Below are positions 33,173 through 42,716 of a DNA stretch of 64,000 nt, piece by piece. A program made the position numbers and the translations under genes. Under the pieces are notes generated by a model, which saw nothing but the letters and a program-made list of their open reading frames with translations, was not told the DNA's origin and made no database searches. The stretch spans positions 496,001 to 560,000 of the forward strand of contig NZ_CP015578.1 of the NCBI RefSeq assembly GCF_002139935.1. The letters run 5' to 3'. The DNA comes from Campylobacter lanienae NCTC 13004 (GTDB taxonomy: Bacteria > Campylobacterota > Campylobacteria > Campylobacterales > Campylobacteraceae). Position 1 is the stretch's first letter, and each line of letters opens with the position of its first letter.

Positions 33173-33281
33173 CCTAAATTAAATTTAATGTTTAATTTCA
33201 AAGGCTATTTTAAGTTAATTTAAAAGCAATTATTGATACAATAACGCCGTTTAATTGTCTGTTTTATTAAAAGGGTAGTTG

Positions 33282-34754
33282 ATGATCACTTGGATGCAAA
33301 AGCATAAAAAATATTTAGTTGTTACTATTTGGGTTAGCACTATAGCTTTCGTAGGTGCTGGATTTGTGGGCTGGGGTGCATATGATATGAATACTAGTCG
33401 TGCCAAATCAGTAGCAAAAGTCGGAAGTAGAAATATCTCAATTAGCCAGTTTCAACAAAAATATAGCACAATGTATGAATATTATCTAAGTGCTTCAAAT
33501 GGTAAATTTAATCAAGAACAAGCTGAACAAATGGGGCTTGATAAGGTAGTTTTACAAAGATTAATCCAAGATAATGTAATGTTAAATTACGCTGATGAGC
33601 TAGGGCTTGGTATATCTGATGAGGAGATAATACTAGCTTTGATGGTAGATCCTAACTTTATGGTTGATGGTAAATTCGATAAAGCCAAATATGAAAATAG
33701 CTTAAAACAAGCTAGAATTTCGCCTAAAGATTATGAGAAAAATTTAGCCGATAGTTTGCTTTTGGATAAACTATTTAACGCTTTAAAGATAGATGCTAAC
33801 TCAAAAGATCTTGATATGTTAGCATCAAGTTACTTTATGGAAGATAGATTATCTTTAGAGATAATAAGCCTAAATAGAGCAGATATAAAAGTAGATGAAA
33901 ATGAGCTAAAATCAATTTGGGAAAAAAATAAAGATAAATATCTAACTAAGACAAAATACAATCTCAAAGGCAAATTTATACCAAAAGTTGTAAGTGATGA
34001 GAATTTAGCCTTATTACAAGAGTATTATGAAGAAAATAGAGCTCAGTATAGAGATGGATTTGATAAAATTTTAAGCTTTGAAGCGGCAAAAGAGCGTGTA
34101 AAAGATGATTACGATATGAGACAAACAAGAAAATTAGCCCTAAGCGAATATCTAAAAGCCAAAAAAGGTGAAGTAGAGCTTGAATTTGATCTAATTGCCT
34201 TAGATGATGACTATGAATTTGACTCACAAGAGTTGAAAAATGCTCAAATCGGCGAATATATAAAGCCAGTTAAATATAGAATGAACTATCAAGATGGATA
34301 TCTGATATCAAGATTGGATTCTAAAGATCTGCCAAAGCCTATGGATTATGAAGAGGCTAGAGAGCTTATAGTAGGTGAGTATATAGACAATAAGCTAAAA
34401 GAGAGCTTAGAAAATAGAGCTAAAAGCGCTTTGGAAAATTTTAAAGGTAGAGATATAGGATTTATATCTAGGGAGAATAGACCTAAAATTGATGAGTTAA
34501 ATGATGCCCAGAGTGCTATATTTATAAATTCAGTCTTTGAAAATAGCGCTAAAAGTGGATATGTAATTTTAGGTAATAAAATCGTAGTATATAAGATCAC
34601 AGATCAAAAATTACCAAATTTTAAAGATATATCTAAATATGAAGATTTGCTTAAAAATAGTGCTTTTAGTATCAAAAATGAGCAATTAATAGAAGATCTT
34701 CTCTCATCTCTTCAACATAGATATAAGATAGAACAATATTATAAAGGTCAGTAG
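33282..34754 (+). CDS. membrane-anchored SurA/PpiD-like chaperone
   Basis: This 490-residue protein starts at ATG 33282 after AAGGG. One N-terminal membrane helix (about 11-31) is followed by a SurA_N-type helical domain (KVGSRNISISQFQQKYS...) and a long periplasmic region, resembling PpiD. A clear parvulin isomerase domain is not obvious, so it may act mainly as a chaperone for exported proteins. It ends two bases before the ftsA GTG. Confidence 0.82.
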   Translation: MITWMQKHKKYLVVTIWVSTIAFVGAGFVGWGAYDMNTSRAKSVAKVGSRNISISQFQQKYSTMYEYYLSASNGKFNQEQAEQMGLDKVVLQRLIQDNVMLNYADELGLGISDEEIILALMVDPNFMVDGKFDKAKYENSLKQARISPKDYEKNLADSLLLDKLFNALKIDANSKDLDMLASSYFMEDRLSLEIISLNRADIKVDENELKSIWEKNKDKYLTKTKYNLKGKFIPKVVSDENLALLQEYYEENRAQYRDGFDKILSFEAAKERVKDDYDMRQTRKLALSEYLKAKKGEVELEFDLIALDDDYEFDSQELKNAQIGEYIKPVKYRMNYQDGYLISRLDSKDLPKPMDYEEARELIVGEYIDNKLKESLENRAKSALENFKGRDIGFISRENRPKIDELNDAQSAIFINSVFENSAKSGYVILGNKIVVYKITDQKLPNFKDISKYEDLLKNSAFSIKNEQLIEDLLSSLQHRYKIEQYYKGQ

Positions 34755-34756
34755 TC

Positions 34757-36184
34757 GTGGGAATTAAAATATTAGGTATTGATATCGGCTCTACGCAGAT
34801 TTGTGCTGTGATGGTGGAGCACGACTCAAATAACTCTGTTAAAGTTATCGGTATGGGAACTATCAAATCCCAAGGCCTTAAAAAAGGCTCAATCACAAAT
34901 ATCGAATTAGCGTCAAATTCTATTAAAACAGTAGTAAGCGATGTAGTAAGGATAGCTGGGACTAAATTTGATAAGGTTATAGTCTCAATATCTGGCAAAG
35001 ATGCTAAAAATATAGATTGTAAAGATGTGGTAAATATCCCTGAAAAAGAGGTAACTATCAAGCAGATTGAGCGTGCTATAAGCTCAGCTGAGTATAAGGT
35101 TAAGGTGCCTCATGATTATGAGATTTTACATACATTGCCTTATAATTTTAAGGTTGATGAGCAAGATAATATAGAAGATCCACTAGGTATGAATGGCACT
35201 AGATTAGAGGTACAAGCTCACATTATAGCGGTGCAAAAATCAGCTATTATGAATTTGAGAAAAGCCATACAAAAAGCTGGATTAAAGGCTGATAATATCG
35301 TTTTATCTGGTTATGCCTCGGCTATTGCCACTTTAAATGAAGATGAAAAATCTTTAGGAACCGTGTTAATCGATCTTGGTGGCTCAAGTTGTAATATGGT
35401 TATACACTCTGGAAATTCGATTAGGTATAATGATTTTTTAGCTGTTGGTAGTCTAAATATCACTACTGATATATCAACCGTTCTTCACACTCCGCCATCA
35501 GTTGCTGAAGAGATTAAGATCAAATATGGAACCCTAAAAGCCAAAAATAATGAGCTTATAGTTTTGCCTGATTTAGGCGATGAAAACTCAAGCCACGAAG
35601 TTGATATAAATGTTATTATAAATGTTATATATATGCGTGTAGAAGAGGCGTTAATGATCTTAGCTAAGATGCTAAGCGAGAGTGGATATAAAGATTACGC
35701 AGCAGCTGGGATAGTCTTAACTGGTGGTATGGCTAAGCTTGATGGATTAAAAGAGTTAGCGACTGCAATTTTCGATAATATGCCTGTAAGGATTGCTAGA
35801 CCAAGGGAATTTGAAAGCTCAATTGATGTATTTAAAGATCCAGCAAATTCATGTGCAATTGGTCTTTGCTTATATGGTGCTGGATATTTCACTCCATACG
35901 AGATAGATTCTGAAAGAAAACTTCGCTATAAAGATGAAATAGCCATAAAGCCAAATCCTTTTATCTCTATCAAAGAGTTAGATGAGAGTGTAAATAGACC
36001 AAATTTAGATAGCAGCTTTAGTGCCTATGATAATTTAGAGCTAAAGAGCGAATCTAAGCCAAAGGCGGAGTTGGATTTGAAAATCGATGATGATATCAGT
36101 AAAAATGATATCAAATCAAATGTTGAGTTAGATAAGGTTAATCCTGTATCTAAAATGGTTAATTATCTTAAAAATTTATTTTAA
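34757..36184 (+). CDS. ftsA: cell division protein FtsA
   Basis: This 475-residue actin-like ATPase tethers FtsZ to the membrane. GIDIGSTQICAV is the phosphate-1 motif and VLIDLGGSSCNM the phosphate-2 motif; the C-terminal VSKMVNYLKNLF forms the amphipathic membrane-targeting helix. The GTG start is preceded by AAAGG. It is directly upstream of ftsZ. Confidence 0.96.
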   Translation: MGIKILGIDIGSTQICAVMVEHDSNNSVKVIGMGTIKSQGLKKGSITNIELASNSIKTVVSDVVRIAGTKFDKVIVSISGKDAKNIDCKDVVNIPEKEVTIKQIERAISSAEYKVKVPHDYEILHTLPYNFKVDEQDNIEDPLGMNGTRLEVQAHIIAVQKSAIMNLRKAIQKAGLKADNIVLSGYASAIATLNEDEKSLGTVLIDLGGSSCNMVIHSGNSIRYNDFLAVGSLNITTDISTVLHTPPSVAEEIKIKYGTLKAKNNELIVLPDLGDENSSHEVDINVIINVIYMRVEEALMILAKMLSESGYKDYAAAGIVLTGGMAKLDGLKELATAIFDNMPVRIARPREFESSIDVFKDPANSCAIGLCLYGAGYFTPYEIDSERKLRYKDEIAIKPNPFISIKELDESVNRPNLDSSFSAYDNLELKSESKPKAELDLKIDDDISKNDIKSNVELDKVNPVSKMVNYLKNLF

Positions 36185-36198
36185 TAAGGGGGCTTGTG

Positions 36199-37350
36199 AT
36201 GAGTGGTTTTACTGTAGAAGAAAAACAAAATATTTATGGTGCTAAGATAAAAGTTGTTGGTGTAGGCGGCGGCGGTGGCAATATGATCAATCATATAATC
36301 AGAGAGGGTATAAATAACGAAGATGGTATGAAAACTGTGGATTTAATCGTTGCTAATACAGATGCTCAAGCCCTAGATAGCTCATCTGCGCCAACTAAAA
36401 TTCAATTAGGTGAGAAAAAGACTAGAGGCTTAGGTGCTGGTATGCAGCCAAGTGTTGGTAAAGAAGCTGCTATCGAGAGTTACGAAGAGATCAAAACTAC
36501 TTTAGAGTATTCTGATATTGTATTTATCGCTTCTGGATTTGGTGGCGGTACTGGTACTGGTGCGGCTCCTGTCGTGGCTCAAGCAGCCAAAGAGATTGGC
36601 GCATTGACAATAGCTGTAGTAACCACTCCATTTAAATTTGAAGGCAATAAGAGAATGCGTCTTGCTATCGAGGGTATCAATGAGCTTAAAAAAGAGTGCG
36701 ATAGCGTAGTGGTCGTCCCAAATGAGAAATTGAGTAATATCGTAGATAGAAAAGCTGGTATAAAAGATAGCTTTAAATTAGTTGATAGTATTTTAGCGCG
36801 CGCAGTAAATGGTATGAGCTCTATAGTTCTTAGCCATGGTGAGAGCGATATCAATCTTGACTTTGCTGATGTCAAAACTGCTATGAGCCATAGAGGGTTG
36901 TCGCTTATGGGTGTTGGCGAGGCTCAAGGTGATGGCGCAGCTCAAGAAGCCTTAAAATCAGCTATGCAATCTCCACTTTTAGATGATATGGATATAAAAG
37001 GCGCAATGGGTGCTATAGTTCATTTTACTATACATCCAGATTGTCCGATGAGCGATATGACCGAAGCTATGCAAATTATAGAGGCAGCTGCTGATCCTGA
37101 TGCTGATATATTCTGGGGGACAAAATGTGATATAACTATGCCAATTGACAAGGTTTTAGTAACATTAGTAGCTACTGGTTTTTCTGATAATAATGTATCA
37201 AAACTCCAACCAACTAAAGAGATCGCCCCAGCTAAGGTAGAAGAGCCAAAAGAGAGTATTTTTAGTCGTCGTAGGGTTTCAGGCTTGGATATAAATATTA
37301 GTAGCGAGGATTTGGATGTTCCGACTATTAGTCGCCATCAGTTAGATTAA
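36199..37350 (+). CDS. ftsZ: cell division protein FtsZ
   Basis: This is the tubulin-like GTPase that forms the division ring, 383 residues. ATG 36199 is chosen over the adjacent GTG 36196 by its spacing from AAGGGGG. The tubulin signature GGGTGTG begins at residue 115, the T7 loop NLDFAD is present, and the C-terminal peptide (DLDVPTISRHQLD) is shortened relative to some species. The second half is duplicated downstream at 37507-38160. Confidence 0.97.
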   Translation: MSGFTVEEKQNIYGAKIKVVGVGGGGGNMINHIIREGINNEDGMKTVDLIVANTDAQALDSSSAPTKIQLGEKKTRGLGAGMQPSVGKEAAIESYEEIKTTLEYSDIVFIASGFGGGTGTGAAPVVAQAAKEIGALTIAVVTTPFKFEGNKRMRLAIEGINELKKECDSVVVVPNEKLSNIVDRKAGIKDSFKLVDSILARAVNGMSSIVLSHGESDINLDFADVKTAMSHRGLSLMGVGEAQGDGAAQEALKSAMQSPLLDDMDIKGAMGAIVHFTIHPDCPMSDMTEAMQIIEAAADPDADIFWGTKCDITMPIDKVLVTLVATGFSDNNVSKLQPTKEIAPAKVEEPKESIFSRRRVSGLDINISSEDLDVPTISRHQLD

Positions 37351-37363
37351 TTATAATTTACTA

Positions 37364-37388
37364 GGTGGTTAAGCTGAATTTAACCACC
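37364..37388 (+). terminator. hairpin after ftsZ
   Basis: A 9-bp stem GGTGGTTAA / TTAACCACC with a 7-base loop begins 13 bases after the ftsZ stop. The T-rich tract is weak. It would separate ftsZ from the chimeric copy. Confidence 0.6.
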
Positions 37389-37458
37389 AAAATTCTTATA
37401 AATACTTCATTTATTTAATAAATTAATCAAATTAATATTAAATTTTTTAAGGATTTAA

Positions 37459-38109
37459 ATGGAAATTACACTCAATTTTTACTCCACTAATTATATTTAC
37501 CAAACTAGCATAGCTATAGTAACCACTCCATTTAAATTTAAAAATAATGAACAAATTCAACTTGCTACTAAAAATATTAATGAGCTTAAAAAAATGTGCG
37601 ATGGCGTTGTAGTTATCTCAAATGAGAAATTAAGTAATATCACAGATAGTAAAGCTGACCCAAAAGATAACATTGAATCATTTGATACTATTTTAGCGAG
37701 TGCAGTAAATGGTATAAGCTCTATATTTCTTAGTCATAGTGAGTTTGATATCAATATTGATTTTGCTGATATTATAACAGTTATGAGTAGTGTAGAATGT
37801 TTCTTGACGGGTATTGGCGAGGCTCAAGGTAACAAGGCAGCTCAAGAAGCCTTAAAATCAGCTATGCAATCTCCGCTTTTAGGTGGTATAGATATAAAAG
37901 GCACAATGGGTGCTATAGTTAATTTTACTATACATCCAGATCATCCGATGAGCAATATGTCTGAAGCTATGCAAATTATAGAAGCAACCATAGATCCTGA
38001 CGCTGATATATTTTGGAGTACAAAATGCGATGTAACTATGCCGATTGATAAGGTTTTGGTAACCTTAATGGTTACTGACTTTTTTGATAATGTATTTAAA
38101 CTCCAATAA
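37459..38109 (+). CDS. chimeric partial FtsZ: gltS leader plus FtsZ C-terminal half
   Basis: The 216-residue frame starts with the gltS ribosome site and its first ten codons (MEITLNFYST), then about ten junction residues, then FtsZ from the segment IAVVTTPFKF to KLQ. The GTP-binding half, including GGGTGTG, is missing. The T7 loop N99-I-D101-F-A-D104 is kept. DNA identity to ftsZ is roughly 80% by eye, and the frame has stayed open despite many amino-acid changes. It stops at a TAA where ftsZ has CAA, so the FtsZ C-terminal peptide is lost; degraded remnants of it follow. It may be a decaying duplicate or a small FtsZ-interacting protein. Confidence 0.8.
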   Translation: MEITLNFYSTNYIYQTSIAIVTTPFKFKNNEQIQLATKNINELKKMCDGVVVISNEKLSNITDSKADPKDNIESFDTILASAVNGISSIFLSHSEFDINIDFADIITVMSSVECFLTGIGEAQGNKAAQEALKSAMQSPLLGGIDIKGTMGAIVNFTIHPDHPMSNMSEAMQIIEATIDPDADIFWSTKCDVTMPIDKVLVTLMVTDFFDNVFKLQ

Positions 38110-38252
38110 AAAAAGAGCTCTAGCTAAGGCATAAGAATAGATATTAGTAGTGAGAATTTGGGTATTGGCTATTATCAAAAATTCTCATAAATGCTTTATT
38201 ATTTAAATAAATTAAATATAATAGATATTAATATTAAATTTTAAGGATTTAA
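38110..38252 (+). other. degraded ftsZ tail and gltS leader duplicate
   Basis: This stretch matches, with deletions, the end of ftsZ (GATATTAGTAGTGAG resembles ATAAATATTAGTAGCGAG) and then the intergenic region with TTAAGGATTTAA before the gltS start. It is the right part of the tandem duplication. No separate gene is seen. Confidence 0.75.
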
Positions 38253-39455
38253 ATGGAAATTACACTCAATTTTTATTCCACTCTTTGTGCGATGGTTTTT
38301 GTTTTGTTATTAGGTACTTTCATCATTAAACAAGTTAAATTCCTAAGAGTTTATAATATTCCTGAGCCAGTTGTGGGTGGGATTATTGTGGCTATTTTGT
38401 TATTTATAGCTAATAAATATATTGGGATTAGCTTTAGTTTTGATGGTTCGCTTAAAGATCCATTAATGCTTGCCTTTTATGCTACTATCGGTCTTAGTGC
38501 TGATTTCGCCTCTTTTAAAAAGGGTGGAAAGGTAATTATCGGATTTTTATTTATTGTAACTGGGTTATTGATTTTACAAAATTTAGCTGGTATCGGTGTG
38601 GCTTTGGCAATGGGTGAAAATCCTATTATAGGAATGCTATCAGGATCTATCACAATGAGTGGTGGGCATGGTACGGGTGCAGCATGGGCGGCTGAGTTTA
38701 TCAAAGAGCCTTATAACTACGCTCCAGCTATGGAAGTAGCGATGGCGGCGGCTACATTTGGTTTGATAGCAGGCGGAATCATAGGTGGGCCTGTGGCTAG
38801 ATATTTGGTTGTGAAAAATAGTCTAAGCGGACATCACTTAGAAGAGAAGGTCGATCCAACTCTTTTTGAAAAGCCTGAAAAACGAAGATTGATAACATCT
38901 TCTTCATTTGTGGAGTCTTTGGCGTTGATTGCTATATGTTTGCTAGTGGGGACTGAGCTTAAAAAAATTGTTACATTTGTAACTATGCCTACATTTGTTT
39001 GGTGTTTGCTTACTGGTGCTGTGCTTAGAAATGTCCTATCAGCAACCAAAATTCACACAGTATTTGATCGTGAAATTTCTGTGATTGGCAATGTGAGTTT
39101 ATCTCTATTTTTGGCATTTGCTTTGATGACTATCAATATCGCTCAACTTATCTCACTAGCGCTTCCAATGCTAACAATTCTTATAGTTCAAATTATCCTT
39201 ATGATCTTATATGTCATATTTATCACTTTTAGATTTTGTGGTAAGAATTATGATGCGGCTGTGCTATCGGCTGGGCATTGTGGATTTGGTCTTGGTGCTA
39301 CGCCTACGGCACTCGTAAATATGCAAACGGTAACAAAACATTATGGTCCAAGCCACATGGCTTTTATCGTTATTCCATTGGTTGGGGCGTTTTTCATAGA
39401 TATTATAAATGCCTTTATAATTTCAGCAATGATGGGATTGCCTATATTTAATTAA
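38253..39455 (+). CDS. gltS: sodium/glutamate symporter GltS
   Basis: This 400-residue inner-membrane transporter has about ten helices and the family motif MSGGHGTGAAWAAEF, plus the second GHCGFGLGATPTALVNM re-entrant loop. Both are diagnostic of GltS, which imports glutamate with sodium. TTAAGGATTT precedes the start. Its stop overlaps the stop of the convergent lipoprotein gene by 8 bases. Glutamate is a preferred carbon source in asaccharolytic Campylobacter. Confidence 0.95.
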   Translation: MEITLNFYSTLCAMVFVLLLGTFIIKQVKFLRVYNIPEPVVGGIIVAILLFIANKYIGISFSFDGSLKDPLMLAFYATIGLSADFASFKKGGKVIIGFLFIVTGLLILQNLAGIGVALAMGENPIIGMLSGSITMSGGHGTGAAWAAEFIKEPYNYAPAMEVAMAAATFGLIAGGIIGGPVARYLVVKNSLSGHHLEEKVDPTLFEKPEKRRLITSSSFVESLALIAICLLVGTELKKIVTFVTMPTFVWCLLTGAVLRNVLSATKIHTVFDREISVIGNVSLSLFLAFALMTINIAQLISLALPMLTILIVQIILMILYVIFITFRFCGKNYDAAVLSAGHCGFGLGATPTALVNMQTVTKHYGPSHMAFIVIPLVGAFFIDIINAFIISAMMGLPIFN

Positions 39456-41355
39456 CCCTTAAGGCGGCAAATTCGGGGCGATACTCAAAATGCATTGTAT
39501 CAAAATGCTCCCATCTGCCGCCCCAGATAAATCCATTTTTTTCAAATACCTCTACTATTTTATATGGAATTTTGTTTTGATAGCCATCTTTACTCCATAG
39601 CCAGTAGTGGCTATTTGCTACATTTATATCTATAGCGATTCCCCAGCTATGCGGTGATAGTCTGTTGGTTTGAGCTATATTTCTATATTTAAATGTTCCG
39701 CCGATATCTTGAAGATAGATAATTAAATTTGGCTCATTTTTTACCAATATATCAAGCTCATCGCTGACTTTTTGTAGTGCTTTGGCTGCGCCATTTAAGG
39801 AGTTGAATTTGATCTTTTGGTTTAGGCTATTTTTTAGCCAGATTACTTCACTTAGATTAGCCTCTACTGCTTCTTTGCTATCGCCATAAATTGCGTTAAA
39901 AAACTGCTCATTTCTTATCCGTCCAGCGTCTGTTAATTGAGAGTTTAAAGGCTTTAAAAGTGGGTAGTTTAGAGCAAACATATCTTTTATACTTGGGTTA
40001 TTTAAAATATCGCTACTACCTATCTCATACGGCATAGATGAGTTGTTGGCAAATATTATATTGTTGTTTTGAAATTTGATATTATAACTATTTTGTAGGG
40101 CTAGTTTTGGATTTGGGGTTAAGATATTCATAGACTCTACAAGGCTTAATAAAAGTGCTTTTATATCGCTTCTATCTTTGCCAATCTCGATATCAGTTAT
40201 AGCTGTGCGACCTATGATTGCTCTAGAGTTGTTTTTGGTTTTTAAACCCCATGAAGCGTGAGTAACGCTGATTTTGCCATCTACTACACCGGTGTAGAGC
40301 ATGATATGGCCACGCATATACAAAAGCGTAGCATAAGGCACGCCAAATTCAACTATTTTGGCCTTTTTGGCTTCATCTGATAACTCTTTTAAATCTATTA
40401 TTTGAGCGATTTGGGATTGTTGTTTGGAGTTTCGTGGTAGCCAAATTCCAAAACTAGCAAAATAGTCTTTGGTAAAAGCAGAGCAATCTCTAAGCTCATC
40501 TAATCCGCCCCAGCCGTAATTCATCCCTATCATCTCATTTAATATTAGTTTAGCGTTTTTGGAGTTTAGCTCTAAATTTATAGTGGCGATATCTTGGCTG
40601 ATTTTATAGCCTTGTGGGGTGATGAAGTTGCCATTTTCAATCTTTGTATATGGGACTAGACCGCCGATTCTTGAGTAAAATATAAATTTATTAGATTGAT
40701 CTTTTATAGCGACTCTATCTTTGATAAATATGCCAAATTTGGATTTTTTAAACTCATTAGCCTCTTTTTTGCTTAGAATCTTGATATCGTTACTGGCTAC
40801 AAAGCCGGTAAATGAGTCGCTTTGGATAAAGACCCACGCACCATCAAGGCTAAAATGTGATACCAAAACTGGATGAAAGGCTTCTAAATTTGAATCTTGT
40901 AAGTAATCAAATGGATATCCCTCGCCTGGCCTACTATCTAAAAATAGTCTCTCTTTGGTAGGAAAACCCCTAACAGCGGTATCTCTAAGGATTATTGCAG
41001 GTTTTAAAACTCTTTTATAAGATGCGAAATTCGCATTTTGTCTGTGTCTATCGAACCACTCTTGATCACGCAAGATATGGCTCTCTCCATAATATTTTTG
41101 CTTCTCATAAGTGTAGGTATCAAACGCCCACATAGCGTCATTTATATCTACATCAAATCCGCCATCCCAAACGCTAAAATATCTATTGATTAATTCATTA
41201 TTATTTGATTTGAAGTTTAGATCGGTATCGGGTAAGATATTTGCGCTTTGATTAAAATCCAAATCAAGCCTTAAATTTAACTCATTTAGCGTATAGCTCT
41301 GTTTAGCGCAGCCCAAAAATATAAAAATTATTAGAAATAGTAGTGAATTTTTCAT
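39448..41355 (-). CDS. lipoprotein with fused NlpC/P60 (SH3) and M15 peptidase domains
   Basis: This 635-residue protein has a lipobox FLGC (C16), an SH3-like region (about 115-255), an NlpC/P60 cysteine peptidase domain (C291 in RDCSAF, H350 in RGHIMLYTG) and a C-terminal VanY-type M15 metallopeptidase (H569 and D576 in HSWGIAIDIN, H622 in WEHFDTMHFEY). Together these could cleave two bonds of the peptidoglycan stem peptide: the NlpC part between residues such as D-Glu and diaminopimelate, the M15 part as an L,D- or D,D-carboxypeptidase. It is anchored in a membrane and faces the periplasm. Start after AAGGATAAAG. The domain fusion is the unusual point. Confidence 0.88.
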   Translation of the reverse strand: MKNSLLFLIIFIFLGCAKQSYTLNELNLRLDLDFNQSANILPDTDLNFKSNNNELINRYFSVWDGGFDVDINDAMWAFDTYTYEKQKYYGESHILRDQEWFDRHRQNANFASYKRVLKPAIILRDTAVRGFPTKERLFLDSRPGEGYPFDYLQDSNLEAFHPVLVSHFSLDGAWVFIQSDSFTGFVASNDIKILSKKEANEFKKSKFGIFIKDRVAIKDQSNKFIFYSRIGGLVPYTKIENGNFITPQGYKISQDIATINLELNSKNAKLILNEMIGMNYGWGGLDELRDCSAFTKDYFASFGIWLPRNSKQQSQIAQIIDLKELSDEAKKAKIVEFGVPYATLLYMRGHIMLYTGVVDGKISVTHASWGLKTKNNSRAIIGRTAITDIEIGKDRSDIKALLLSLVESMNILTPNPKLALQNSYNIKFQNNNIIFANNSSMPYEIGSSDILNNPSIKDMFALNYPLLKPLNSQLTDAGRIRNEQFFNAIYGDSKEAVEANLSEVIWLKNSLNQKIKFNSLNGAAKALQKVSDELDILVKNEPNLIIYLQDIGGTFKYRNIAQTNRLSPHSWGIAIDINVANSHYWLWSKDGYQNKIPYKIVEVFEKNGFIWGGRWEHFDTMHFEYRPEFAALRVN

Positions 41356-41378
41356 CTTTATCCTTAATATTTTTTGGG

Positions 41379-41384
41379 TATAAT
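41379..41384 (+). promoter_or_regulatory. -10 box for the helicase gene
   Basis: TATAAT preceded by TTTTTTGGG, the strongest Campylobacter-like promoter context in this part, is 25 bases before the TTG start at 41409. Confidence 0.6.
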
Positions 41385-41408
41385 TCTAACAAAAATAGGA
41401 TAAATAGT

Positions 41409-42716
41409 TTGTTAAATTGTATTATAGAGCTTCTTGGGAATAATAATCTATTTTTAACTGGCGGTGGTGGAGTAGGCAAGAGCTATACCACCAAAGAGAT
41501 TATGCGAATTTATAAAGATGATGGCAAGGATATTGTAGCACTTGGTAGCACTGGGATTAGTGCTGTTGGGATCGGTGGGGTGACTATACATAGCTTTTTT
41601 AAATTTGGGCTTTGTGCTAATCATATGGAGCTAAAAGCTCTTGATCTCAAGCAAAAATCAAAGCTAAAAGAGTTATTTGATATTATCAAAAATATCGATC
41701 TTTTGATAATCGATGAGATATCTATGGTAAGTGCTGAATTGATGGAGATGATAAATTACAGACTTATACAAGGTAATTTCAAAGGTCGTGTGATGGTGGT
41801 GGGGGACTTTTATCAATTACCACCGGTTAAAAAGCAAGACGATGGTAGCTTGATGAGTTTTTGCTATGCTTTTGACTCTACTGCTTGGCATAATTTGAAA
41901 TTTAAAAATGTTGAATTGGTGATATCTAAAAGGACTTCTGATATTAAATTTTATTCTATGTTATCACGCATTAGGCTTGGAATTATAGATGATGAAATTT
42001 ATCAAAATTTAAGATCTAAAATCACAAATGTAATTCCAGAAGATAGCATAGTTTTATTTGGGACAAATGCCCCAGCTGATATGCTAAATGCCAAGAGATT
42101 GGCTCAAATTCCAAATCCATTAATATCGCTAAAAGCTAGTGGTGAGATATATGATGAAAATTTAGATAAAAATGCCTATGAAAGGTGGGTAAATAGCCTA
42201 AATGTTTTGAGTGATTTACAGATTAAAATAGATGCTAGAATTATGTTTTTATCCAATAAAAGGGGCGAATACTATAACGGTGAACAAGGTATAATCAAAG
42301 AGCTAAATAGCGATGATGGCGGTAATATCGTTAGTATCAGTGTTTTAAAAGATAGTGGCGAGATGGCACAGGTAGAGCCTTTTACATACTCTTTGATTGA
42401 GTATGAGAGAGATGGCGAGAGTATAAATGAGAGATTAAGGGCGGAATTTACTCAATTTCCATTGAAATTAGCCTATGCTATTACGATTCATAAATCCCAA
42501 GGGATGAGTATTGATAGATTGGTGTGTAATTTGGATAATATTTTTGCCAATGGGCAGTTATATGTAGCGCTTTCAAGGGCGATTAGTTGGGATAATTTAA
42601 AGATAATATATACCAAAAGTAGGGATTTTGGCTCATATTTAAAAAGTGTTGTGAATATAGATGATAATGTAAAAGAGTTTTATCTAAAAGAGAAATTTAT
42701 AAGGGAAGATATATGA
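41409..42716 (+). CDS. PIF1/RecD-like superfamily 1B helicase
   Basis: This 435-residue ATP-dependent helicase has Walker A GGGGVGKS at 18-25, Walker B IDEISMVS, the motif GDFYQLPPV, and C-terminal AITIHKSQGMS and YVALSRA motifs. The TTG at 41409 is chosen because it follows AGGATAAATAG and the TATAAT at 41379; the in-frame ATG at 41343 lies before that promoter and inside the divergent lipoprotein gene. It is likely to act in replication or recombination. It overlaps the next gene by 4 bases. Confidence 0.88.
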   Translation: MLNCIIELLGNNNLFLTGGGGVGKSYTTKEIMRIYKDDGKDIVALGSTGISAVGIGGVTIHSFFKFGLCANHMELKALDLKQKSKLKELFDIIKNIDLLIIDEISMVSAELMEMINYRLIQGNFKGRVMVVGDFYQLPPVKKQDDGSLMSFCYAFDSTAWHNLKFKNVELVISKRTSDIKFYSMLSRIRLGIIDDEIYQNLRSKITNVIPEDSIVLFGTNAPADMLNAKRLAQIPNPLISLKASGEIYDENLDKNAYERWVNSLNVLSDLQIKIDARIMFLSNKRGEYYNGEQGIIKELNSDDGGNIVSISVLKDSGEMAQVEPFTYSLIEYERDGESINERLRAEFTQFPLKLAYAITIHKSQGMSIDRLVCNLDNIFANGQLYVALSRAISWDNLKIIYTKSRDFGSYLKSVVNIDDNVKEFYLKEKFIREDI

